DNA of 5,456 nt, taken from contig DOTV01000028.1 in NCBI GenBank assembly GCA_003520925.1, forward strand, positions 1 to 5,456, read 5' to 3'. The DNA is from Bacteroidales bacterium. GTDB lineage: Bacteria > Bacteroidota > Bacteroidia > Bacteroidales > VadinHA17. Shown here piece after piece: positions 1-5,456 of the stretch. A program made the position numbers and the translations under genes. The stretch's first letter is position 1; every line of letters begins with the position of its first letter. The notes under the pieces were generated by a model. It saw nothing but the letters and a program-made list of their open reading frames with translations, made no database searches and had not been told where the DNA came from.

Positions 1-293
1 CAGATAACGTACAATTTCTCTTTCTCCTGTCCTGAAAGCATAATAACATGATGCCGGGGCATTAATTCGTTAATCTTTTTATAAATTTCCATCCCGTTCA
101 TAAATTCATTATCCCCGTTTGTAAAATAATAATCCAAAATAATAAGATCAGGGCATGAATCAAGCTCCTTTAGACAGTCTTCTCCATATCTGAACGACTT
201 TACCTGGTAACCTTCTGAGGTCAGACGCCTGGTTACAAGCAAGTTAATTACCGGGTCATCATCAACAATAAATATCAGTTTTTTCGTCCCCAT
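1..293 (-). CDS. Response regulator receiver domain protein (N-terminal 97 residues, cut by window edge)
   Basis: The gene starts at the ATG complementary to 291-293 and leaves the window at base 1. The visible 97 residues are a CheY-like receiver domain: a first hydrophobic strand (KKLIFIVDDDP) with the acidic cluster Asp11-Asp12-Asp13, the predicted phospho-acceptor Asp54 at the end of the strand LIILD, and Ser87 in VIMLSG at the conserved Ser/Thr position. The conserved Lys expected after the next strand lies outside the window. The loop after Asp54 is longer than usual: Gly67 lies 13 residues on, against about 8-9 in CheY-type domains. It should be phosphorylated by a histidine kinase, but neither the kinase nor any output domain is visible, so it could be a stand-alone receiver or the front of a larger regulator. 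It lies 83 bases after glyA on the same strand, so it could be read through from glyA or have its own promoter; no clear -7 element was found. The receiver call is firm; the role is unknown. Confidence 0.9.
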   Translation of the reverse strand, partial: MGTKKLIFIVDDDPVINLLVTRRLTSEGYQVKSFRYGEDCLKELDSCPDLIILDYYFTNGDNEFMNGMEIYKKINELMPRHHVIMLSGQEKEKLYVI

Positions 294-376
294 TGCCTGA
301 TGAATTAAAATGGATTTATAACTAAATATTAAAACTTTCAGGTATCTATTGTAATATTAATATTTATAAATGTGAT
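294..376. other. AT-rich spacer between glyA and the receiver gene
   Basis: This 83-base, strongly AT-rich spacer must hold the end of the glyA transcript and any promoter of the receiver gene. It contains a perfect 12-base palindrome, AATATTAATATT, at 353-364, but no GC-rich stem followed by a T-run on the minus strand, so no intrinsic terminator can be called. No exact TAnnTTTG element was seen upstream of the receiver ATG. Read-through from glyA is therefore possible. Confidence 0.4.
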
Positions 377-1657
377 TTAGATTGAAAACAGTGGAAATGA
401 GTTCATCATGTTGATAACCTTCTTTCCGACATTCCTGATAACGAATTCATCTTCAATATTTGAGATCACCTCATCTATCAGTTCAACTATGGCTCCCATG
501 TGATCCGGCTTAAGTCCCCTGGTTGTAATTGCAGGCGTTCCGACCCTCAATCCCGACGTCAGGAATGGTGACCTGCTGTCGAATGGAACCATGTTTTTGT
601 TTACAGTAATATGTGAAAGCACAAGCGTATTTTCAGCTTTTTTCCCTGATATCTCCGGGAATTTTGTCCTCAGGTCGATAAGCAAAAGATGATTGTCGGT
701 TCCACCTGAAACCACTTTATATCCTTTGTCGGTAAATGCCTGAGCCATAACAGCTGCATTTCTTTTCACCCTTGCCTGGTATTCAACGAATTCAGGAAGA
801 AGAGCCTCCCCGAAAGAGACAGCTTTTGATGCAATCACATGTTCCAGAGGGCCTCCCTGCACACCTGGAAATACTGCTGAGTTAAGGAGTGATGACATCA
901 TTCTCAACTCTCCCTTTGGGGTGGTAATGCCCCACGGGTTGACAAAATCCTTTCCCATAAGTATGATGCCCCCCCTTGGTCCCCTTAATGTCTTATGAGT
1001 TGTTGATGTAACAATATGGGCATATTTCAGCGGATTCTTTAACAGTCCGGCAGCTATAAGACCGGCCGGATGAGCCATATCGACCATCAGAAGAGCCCCC
1101 ACTGAATCAGCTATATTCCTCATCCTCTCATAGTCCCACTCCCGTGAATAAGCAGAGGCACCCCCAATTATCAATTTTGGTTTTTCCTTCAGGGCAAGCT
1201 GTTCCATCATATCATAATCAACGATGCCGGTCTCTTCTTTTACACTATAGGCAACCGGTTTATAAAGTATCCCTGATGAATTAACCGGTGATCCGTGCGA
1301 AAGATGACCTCCATGTGACAGATTAAGGCCCATAAAAGTTTCGCCGGGTTTTAGAACAGTAAAAAACACAGCCATATTTGCCTGAGCTCCTGAATGTGGC
1401 TGCACATTTGCGTATTCAGCATCAAAAAGCTTTTTGCACCTGTCGATGGCTATCTGTTCAGTCTGATCCACTATTTCACATCCGCCGTAATAGCGGTTTC
1501 CAGGATAGCCTTCTGCATATTTGTTTGTAAGAACTGATCCCATGGCTTCAAGTACCTGCGCACTTACAAAATTCTCTGACGCTATCAGTTCAATGCCATT
1601 CAGCTGACGCTGACGTTCTTTTTCAATCAGGTCAAATACCAGAGTGTCTTTTATCAT
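377..1657 (-). CDS. glyA: Serine hydroxymethyltransferase
   Basis: This PLP enzyme interconverts serine plus tetrahydrofolate with glycine plus 5,10-methylene-tetrahydrofolate in the cytosol and is the main source of one-carbon units. The 426-residue protein is full length and shows the family landmarks in order: IELIASEN (21-28), YAEGYPGNRYYGGCE (47-61; Glu49 matches the catalytic Glu57 of the E. coli enzyme), HLSHGSPVN (His121 stacks on PLP), VDMAHPAG (Asp193 binds the pyridine nitrogen), STTHKTLRGPRGG with the PLP Schiff-base Lys222, and SGLRVGTPAITTRG, where Arg371 holds the substrate carboxylate. An insertion at about 234-262 (MGKDFVNPWG, TPKGE) is typical, as I recall, of Bacteroidota enzymes. 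The ATG at 1657 gives the expected N-terminus, without a Shine-Dalgarno site. A -7-like element lies 83 bases upstream, and the leader between can pair with the start codon. It follows the clc gene after 129 bases and probably has its own promoter. Confidence 0.97.
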   Translation of the reverse strand: MIKDTLVFDLIEKERQRQLNGIELIASENFVSAQVLEAMGSVLTNKYAEGYPGNRYYGGCEIVDQTEQIAIDRCKKLFDAEYANVQPHSGAQANMAVFFTVLKPGETFMGLNLSHGGHLSHGSPVNSSGILYKPVAYSVKEETGIVDYDMMEQLALKEKPKLIIGGASAYSREWDYERMRNIADSVGALLMVDMAHPAGLIAAGLLKNPLKYAHIVTSTTHKTLRGPRGGIILMGKDFVNPWGITTPKGELRMMSSLLNSAVFPGVQGGPLEHVIASKAVSFGEALLPEFVEYQARVKRNAAVMAQAFTDKGYKVVSGGTDNHLLLIDLRTKFPEISGKKAENTLVLSHITVNKNMVPFDSRSPFLTSGLRVGTPAITTRGLKPDHMGAIVELIDEVISNIEDEFVIRNVGKKVINMMNSFPLFSI

Positions 1658-1706
1658 CAGGTTTAGATTAATTATTGATTAGAAGGTTTTTAGAGCCAAC
1701 CTGATG
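1655..1706 (-). promoter_or_regulatory. Predicted start-codon-sequestering stem in the glyA leader
   Basis: Read in the glyA direction, the leader holds CATCAGGTT (1706 to 1698) and, 34 bases later, its perfect complement AACCTGATG (1663 to 1655). The last three bases of the complement are the glyA ATG. The nine pairs are uninterrupted and flanked by mismatches. If formed in the mRNA, the stem would bury the start codon. Inside the would-be loop, AACCT (1688 to 1684) can instead pair with AGGTT (1702 to 1698), and TCAGG (1704 to 1700) can pair with the upstream CCTGA (1725 to 1721). The three pairings compete for the same bases. The complementarity is seen directly; a regulatory role is inference. 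Confidence 0.4.
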
Positions 1707-1725
1707 GTGGTCACCAGAATTCAGG
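1700..1725 (-). promoter_or_regulatory. Leader hairpin upstream of glyA
   Basis: In the glyA-sense strand, CCTGA pairs with TCAGG, an ATTC bulge follows the left arm, and an inner TGGT/ACCA stem closes a four-base loop (GACC). It lies between the predicted promoter element and the start codon. There is no following T-run, so it does not look like an intrinsic terminator. Its right arm is the segment that could alternatively pair with the start codon. Confidence 0.4.
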
Positions 1726-1740
1726 ATCGGCGGTTACTTA

Positions 1741-1748
1741 CAAAGATA
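1741..1748 (-). promoter_or_regulatory. Predicted -7 promoter element for glyA (TATCTTTG)
   Basis: The minus strand reads TATCTTTG, an exact match to the Bacteroidota -7 consensus TAnnTTTG. The usual -33 TTG is not present; at about the right distance upstream there is only GTTAATT. Transcription from here would give a glyA leader of roughly 75-80 bases containing the competing hairpins. The match is seen; use as a promoter is inferred. Confidence 0.5.
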
Positions 1749-1750
1749 GT

Positions 1751-1772
1751 GTTAATATTATAAAAAATTAAC
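1751..1772. repeat. Short AT-rich inverted repeat between clc and glyA
   Basis: GTTAAT (1751-1756) and ATTAAC (1767-1772) form a perfect six-base inverted repeat around a ten-base AT-rich centre, just after the clc stop and overlapping the place where the -33 box of the glyA promoter should lie. It could be an operator-like site or a weak end-of-transcript structure for clc. The stem is too AT-rich to call a terminator. Confidence 0.25.
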
Positions 1773-1786
1773 TGCAGGTAAGATTT

Positions 1787-3562
1787 CTATTCCTCCGAAA
1801 ACTGGACAAGCAGTTCACGGTAGGTAGTATATAAACGCGATTTTGATAGAAAACCGACATAATAGCCCTTATCAAGCACCGGCAAATTCCAGGCCCCGGT
1901 ATTGCTGAAAGCATCCATTACAACCTCAATGTTTTCACCAATATCGAGATATGTAGGTGGTATTGTCATAAAGTCCTTAACAAAGGTAGTTTTATACAGC
2001 TCACTGTTAAACATAATCTCCCTGACGTCATCAAGAAGAACCACACCTTCAAGTATATTGTATTCATCAACGACTGGAAATATATTTCTGTTTGATTTTG
2101 ATATTGTCTTCACAAGATCGCCCAGATTATCGGTTGACCTTATTGTTATCAGATCCTTTTCAATCTCCTTACGCCAGTTCATCATTGTAAGGACTGCTTT
2201 ATCCTTGTCGTGTGTAATAAGTTCACCTTTTTCTGCAAGCTGAATATGATATATTGAATGCTTCTCAAATGCTCTGACAGTTATATAAGCTATTGTCGAA
2301 GTGATAATAAGAGGGATTAACAGTGTGTAACCTCCGGTAATTTCAGCAATAAGAAAAATTGCAGTTAGTGGAGCATGCATTACTCCTGCCATTGCTCCTG
2401 CCATCCCTACAAGTACAAACCTGTTATCAGGGATTTCGGCTCCCGCATATCTGTTCAACAGGCTCGCAATTATAAAACCAGTAACACCTCCGATAAACAG
2501 AGTTGGTGCAAAAATGCCTCCTACCCCGCCTGCACCGTTTGTCGAACTGCTGGCAATAACTTTTAGAAAAACAAGACCTAAGAAAAACAGGATATAGACA
2601 AAATAACTGTTTCCTAATCCTGAAAAGAGTGAATTCTGAAAAATTGAACCTTCATTTCCATGAAGGAGTGACATTATTGTATTGTAGCCTTCACCATAAA
2701 ATGAAGGAAAAATATATATCAGGAGTCCAAGAACAGATCCTCCAAGTAATAGCCTGCCAAAGATGTTATTGATCTTTTCATACCACTTCTCAAGGAGGAG
2801 GGTCATTTTTGAAAAGAAGAGTGATACAAAGCCTGATACAGCACCAAGCAGTAAGTACCATGGAATATTGCGGATATTAAATGCTTCAGTAATGTTGAAA
2901 GAAAGCAACACATCATCCCCTATCAGGAAATATGCTACAGTCGCAGCGGTAACGGATGATATGAGAAGCGGAACTATCGATGACATTGTAAGGTCGAGCA
3001 TCAGCACTTCAAGGGTAAAAACTATTCCGGCAACAGGTGCCTTGAAAATTCCCGAAATTGCCCCTGCAGCACCACATCCTATCAGCAATGTAACATTCTT
3101 GTAGTTCAGGTTGAAATATTTTCCGATTGTAGATCCAATTGACGATCCTGTAAGCACAATGGGTGCTTCAGCTCCGACCGATCCTCCAAAACCGATGGTG
3201 ATTGTAGTTGCAATAAGTGATGTCCAGTTGTTGTGTCCTCTGATCCGGCTCTTCTTTTTAGATATTGCATAAAGTACCCTGCTGACTCCATGTCCGATAT
3301 TATCCTTTACTATATACCTGACAAACAAAAGAGTAAGCAGCATTCCTAACAATGGATATGCCAGATAAAAGTAGCTTCCTGATTCAGGTGTAATACCTTC
3401 AGTAAGTATTCTGTTTGTATAATGGATCGCATTTTTGAGCACAGCTGCCGCAAGAGCACTGAGCAACCCGACCACCAGGCTCAGAAAATAGACCAATGTG
3501 ACCTGGTCAATCTTGAAAAGGTAATTGTTAATATACTTCCTTATAAACCTGTTCCCTGACAT
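1787..3562 (-). CDS. CLC-family chloride channel/transporter with C-terminal CBS pair
   Basis: This inner-membrane anion transport protein has 591 residues: a hydrophobic CLC core (about 20-430) and two CBS domains (about 470-520 and 528-585), which in this family bind adenine nucleotides and tune activity. The core shows GHGVS (90-94), GAEAP (130-134) with the gating glutamate at Glu132, GGIFAP (348-353), and Tyr438 at the position of the anion-binding Tyr445 of E. coli ClcA. Three pathway positions differ from ClcA: Ser107 becomes His91, GREGP becomes GAEAP, and the internal proton glutamate Glu203 aligns with Val186 (APVAGIVFTLEV). Such a valine is found in eukaryotic CLC channels, so channel-like behaviour or altered coupling is possible. 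I recall similar sequences in other Bacteroidota, so this is probably a subfamily trait. The ATG at 3562 is the only reasonable start, since the next Met is residue 74, well inside the core. A -7 element ends seven bases before it. Confidence 0.93.
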   Translation of the reverse strand: MSGNRFIRKYINNYLFKIDQVTLVYFLSLVVGLLSALAAAVLKNAIHYTNRILTEGITPESGSYFYLAYPLLGMLLTLLFVRYIVKDNIGHGVSRVLYAISKKKSRIRGHNNWTSLIATTITIGFGGSVGAEAPIVLTGSSIGSTIGKYFNLNYKNVTLLIGCGAAGAISGIFKAPVAGIVFTLEVLMLDLTMSSIVPLLISSVTAATVAYFLIGDDVLLSFNITEAFNIRNIPWYLLLGAVSGFVSLFFSKMTLLLEKWYEKINNIFGRLLLGGSVLGLLIYIFPSFYGEGYNTIMSLLHGNEGSIFQNSLFSGLGNSYFVYILFFLGLVFLKVIASSSTNGAGGVGGIFAPTLFIGGVTGFIIASLLNRYAGAEIPDNRFVLVGMAGAMAGVMHAPLTAIFLIAEITGGYTLLIPLIITSTIAYITVRAFEKHSIYHIQLAEKGELITHDKDKAVLTMMNWRKEIEKDLITIRSTDNLGDLVKTISKSNRNIFPVVDEYNILEGVVLLDDVREIMFNSELYKTTFVKDFMTIPPTYLDIGENIEVVMDAFSNTGAWNLPVLDKGYYVGFLSKSRLYTTYRELLVQFSEE

Positions 3563-3569
3563 AGCGTTG

Positions 3570-3577
3570 CAAATATA
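3570..3577 (-). promoter_or_regulatory. Predicted -7 promoter element for the clc gene (TATATTTG)
   Basis: The minus strand reads TATATTTG, matching TAnnTTTG exactly. Only seven bases (CAACGCT) separate it from the clc ATG, so transcription starting a few bases downstream would give a leaderless or nearly leaderless mRNA. No -33 TTG was found at the expected spacing. It sits in the 76-bp divergent region shared with the M16 peptidase operon. Confidence 0.5.
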
Positions 3578-3609
3578 AAAACAATAGCAGACCTTCTCCG
3601 TTTTTTAGT

Positions 3610-3617
3610 TAAGTTTG
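3610..3617 (+). promoter_or_regulatory. Predicted -7 promoter element for the M16 operon (TAAGTTTG)
   Basis: The plus strand reads TAAGTTTG, an exact TAnnTTTG match, 21 bases before the ATG at 3639. The upstream in-frame TTG at 3615-3617 lies inside this element and would not be in the transcript if the element is used, which favours the ATG as the start. No -33 element is evident. Confidence 0.5.
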
Positions 3618-3638
3618 TCTATTTCTAAGATCTCCCGA

Positions 3639-4883
3639 ATGATAAATTTCAACAGGTTCAGACTGGATAACGGACTGAGGGTAATTGTCCATGAGGACAG
3701 ATCAACACCCCTTGCAGCAATGAATATCCTGTACGATGTCGGATCGAAAGATGAAAACCCGGGTTTAACTGGTATGGCCCACCTGTTTGAGCACCTTATG
3801 TACTGCGGAACTGAAAATATTCCAGAATATGATCTGCCTCTTCAGCTGGCTGGCGGAGAAAATAATGCCTTCACGAATAATGATATAACAAACTATTATA
3901 TAACACTGCCTTCCGGAAATATTGAAACTGCCTTCTGGCTTGAATCCGACAGGATGCTTGAACCCGGTTTCACACAAACAAAGCTTGATATCCAGAGAAA
4001 TGTTGTGAAAGAAGAATTTAAGCAGCGTTATCTGAATCAGCCATATGGCGATGTTATGCTTCTTATGCGTCCACTATCGTATATTACCCACCCCTACAGA
4101 TGGCCTACAATTGGGATGGATATTTCTCACATTGAGAATGTTGAAATTGAACATGTTAAAGATTTCTTTTCGCATCATTATACACCGGACAATGCTATTC
4201 TGACACTTTCGGGAAATATCGATCCCGACCAGGTTTACAAACTCGCTTTAAAATGGTTCGGTTCAGTGCCGGAAAGAAAAAGAGCGATTCGTAATCTGCC
4301 GCCGGAACCAGCTCAGACCCTTGAAAGGAAGCTGACGGTAGAAAGGAACGTTCCTTCCGACGCTTTATATAAAGCCTGGCACATCGGACCACGGATAAGC
4401 AAGGACTATCCTTCACTTGACCTTATGACAGATCTTCTTGCGGGAGGTGAATCGGGAAGGCTTTATAACAAGCTTGTAAGAGATAAAAACCTCTTCAGTG
4501 AAATAAATGCCTATCTAACTTCGGATATTGATCCAGGATTGGTAATCATCAGTGGAAAGCTCATGAACGGGACTGATATATTGAAAGCAGAAAAAGCTGT
4601 TAATGAGGTACTTAATGAATTAATGGATTCAGCCCTGACAGATTATGAGCTGGAAAAAGTAAAGAACAGGTTCGAATCGTCAGTTGTACTCTCAAATACA
4701 AGCATTCTGAACAAAGCAATGAATCTGTCGGTTTATGAATTGCTCGGAGATCCCGGTATGGTGAACAGGGAAGTCGAATGCTACAGGGCCGTAAGCAGAG
4801 AAATGGTAAGAGAGAGTGCAATAAAATACCTGAGCCCTGAAAACTGTACCACATTGTTTTACCTCTCAATAAACAAAAAATAA
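3639..4883 (+). CDS. M16 family zinc metallopeptidase, catalytic subunit
   Basis: This is an insulinase/mitochondrial-processing-peptidase-like zinc endopeptidase. From the ATG at 3639 it has 414 residues, the usual size of the two-domain M16B type. The inverted zinc motif HxxEH is intact (HLFEH: His48, catalytic Glu51, His52), and the third zinc ligand should be Glu125 or Glu126 in NVVKEEFKQR. NNAFTNND (75-82) matches the conserved segment after the zinc helix. The N-terminal M16 domain covers about 12-155 and the C-terminal domain about 164-345, including the conserved LLAGGESGRLYNKLVR. There is no signal peptide, so it should act in the cytoplasm, probably on unfolded peptides held inside a clamshell. 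An in-frame TTG at 3615 would add eight residues but lies within a predicted promoter element. The inactive homologue begins two bases after the stop, so the two are almost certainly co-transcribed and probably co-assembled. Natural substrates are unknown. Confidence 0.95.
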   Translation: MINFNRFRLDNGLRVIVHEDRSTPLAAMNILYDVGSKDENPGLTGMAHLFEHLMYCGTENIPEYDLPLQLAGGENNAFTNNDITNYYITLPSGNIETAFWLESDRMLEPGFTQTKLDIQRNVVKEEFKQRYLNQPYGDVMLLMRPLSYITHPYRWPTIGMDISHIENVEIEHVKDFFSHHYTPDNAILTLSGNIDPDQVYKLALKWFGSVPERKRAIRNLPPEPAQTLERKLTVERNVPSDALYKAWHIGPRISKDYPSLDLMTDLLAGGESGRLYNKLVRDKNLFSEINAYLTSDIDPGLVIISGKLMNGTDILKAEKAVNEVLNELMDSALTDYELEKVKNRFESSVVLSNTSILNKAMNLSVYELLGDPGMVNREVECYRAVSREMVRESAIKYLSPENCTTLFYLSINKK

Positions 4884-4885
4884 AC

Positions 4886-5456
4886 ATGGTCAGACTCCGG
4901 CAAATACAGCCTCCCGTTCATCCATTTGATGCAAGGATACTTGTTCCGGTAAAGCCTGTAACTCTTACCAACGGAACAAATGCATTTTTCATAAATGCCG
5001 GAACAGAGGATATTATGAGGATAGAATTTATCTTCAGGGCAGGAATTGTTCAGGAACATCTGCCCTTGCTTGCAACTTCAGTCAATATGATGCTGACCGA
5101 AGGCTCTGAAAAATACACTTCTGAAGAGTTGAACAGCATACTGGATTACTACGGCATTTTTCTTAATCTGACCGCTGAGAAGGATACTGCAGGATTAATT
5201 GTGTATTTTCTGAACAGGCACATGGAGAAAGCTTTAGAATTGATTGCCGAGATACTTTTTCACCCTGAATTTCCTGAAAAGGAGCTTGAAATTCTCATGA
5301 AAAAAAGGCTGAACTGGTACCTGATAAACAGAGAAAAAGTCCAGAATGTAGCTTCCGATAAATTCTTTGAGTCGGTTTTCGGTCCGGATCACCCTTATGG
5401 CCGGATAGCCCTCCCGGATGATTTTAAGGGGATGATACCATCGGCGCTGAAAGATT
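4886..5456 (+). CDS. M16 family peptidase-like protein, non-catalytic subunit (N-terminal part, cut by window edge)
   Basis: The ATG at 4886 opens an uninterrupted frame to the window end (190 codons plus one base), two bases after the stop of the catalytic M16 gene. The N-terminus has the M16 fold pattern: a beta segment with LTNGTNAFFI (27-36), RIEFIFRAG (45-53), the helix LLATSVNMMLTEGSEKYTSE (61-80), then the DYYGIFLNLTAEKD segment (87-100). Aligned to its neighbour, the zinc residues His, Glu and His of HxxEH are replaced by Thr64, Asn67 and Met68, so it cannot bind catalytic zinc. Tandem active/inactive M16B pairs that form heterodimers are known in bacteria, analogous to the beta and alpha subunits of mitochondrial processing peptidase. 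In such pairs the inactive subunit helps bind substrate through residues in its C-terminal half, which is outside the window. No signal peptide is visible. The family call is good, the lack of activity is strongly supported, and the partnership is inferred. Confidence 0.88.
   Translation, partial: MVRLRQIQPPVHPFDARILVPVKPVTLTNGTNAFFINAGTEDIMRIEFIFRAGIVQEHLPLLATSVNMMLTEGSEKYTSEELNSILDYYGIFLNLTAEKDTAGLIVYFLNRHMEKALELIAEILFHPEFPEKELEILMKKRLNWYLINREKVQNVASDKFFESVFGPDHPYGRIALPDDFKGMIPSALKD

Noticed and set aside
353..364. Perfect palindrome AATATTAATATT as a glyA terminator or operator
   Set aside because: It is made only of A and T, has no loop and no following T-run in the glyA direction, and such palindromes are common by chance in AT-rich spacers.
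1655..1740. A known riboswitch class (glycine, SAM or THF type) in the glyA leader
   Set aside because: The leader is short and I could not match the conserved core of any of these classes. Only the simple competing hairpins are supported.
1902..3291. Open frames of about 60-115 codons within the clc gene (plus-strand frames at 1902-2243, 2375-2566 and 2763-3104; a minus-strand frame at 3106-3291)
   Set aside because: All lie inside the well-supported CLC reading frame, show no recognisable domain, and look like shadow frames.
1787..3562. The CLC gene as a fluoride (CLC-F) exporter
   Set aside because: CLC-F proteins usually lack CBS domains. The His91 substitution alone does not place this gene in that branch.
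3615..3638. TTG start extending the M16 peptidase by eight residues
   Set aside because: The TTG lies inside a TAAGTTTG promoter-like element, and the added residues (MSISKISR) fall before the usual start of the M16 fold. The ATG at 3639 fits better.
3765..5059. Minus-strand open frames within the M16 genes
   Set aside because: They overlap conserved M16 coding sequence on the other strand, and their translations are cysteine- and serine-rich without any family motif.

Overview
The window looks like chromosomal DNA from a member of the Bacteroidota. The base composition is moderately AT-rich and there are no convincing Shine-Dalgarno sites. Three intergenic positions match the Bacteroidota -7 promoter element TAnnTTTG. 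The serine hydroxymethyltransferase has the extra loop (around residues 234-262, with NPWG and TPKGE) that I associate with Bacteroidota versions of the enzyme. Genus cannot be read from this sequence.

Layout: three genes read leftwards (minus strand). From right to left they are a CLC-type chloride channel/transporter with two CBS domains (3562-1787), glyA (1657-377), and the start of a response-regulator receiver gene that leaves the window at base 1 (293-1). From a 76-bp divergent promoter region, two zinc-peptidase-family (M16) genes read rightwards. The first is an intact, catalytically competent M16 peptidase (3639-4883). Two bases after its stop begins an M16 homologue that lacks the zinc site and runs off the right edge (4886-5456).

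Function: GlyA supplies glycine and one-carbon units, the CLC protein moves anions across the inner membrane under CBS-domain control, and the M16 pair probably forms a heterodimeric peptidase with one active and one inactive subunit. Nothing suggests that the three groups share a pathway; this is ordinary housekeeping neighbourhood. There are no RNA genes, mobile elements, CRISPR arrays or signs of transfer, and no gene-free stretch exceeds 130 bases.

The most interesting signal is in the glyA leader. A nine-base segment is perfectly complementary to the glyA start region including its ATG, and parts of the same segment can also pair in two other hairpins. This has the layout of a translational switch, but it is only a prediction from base pairing. 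I did not find a clearly new biological system.
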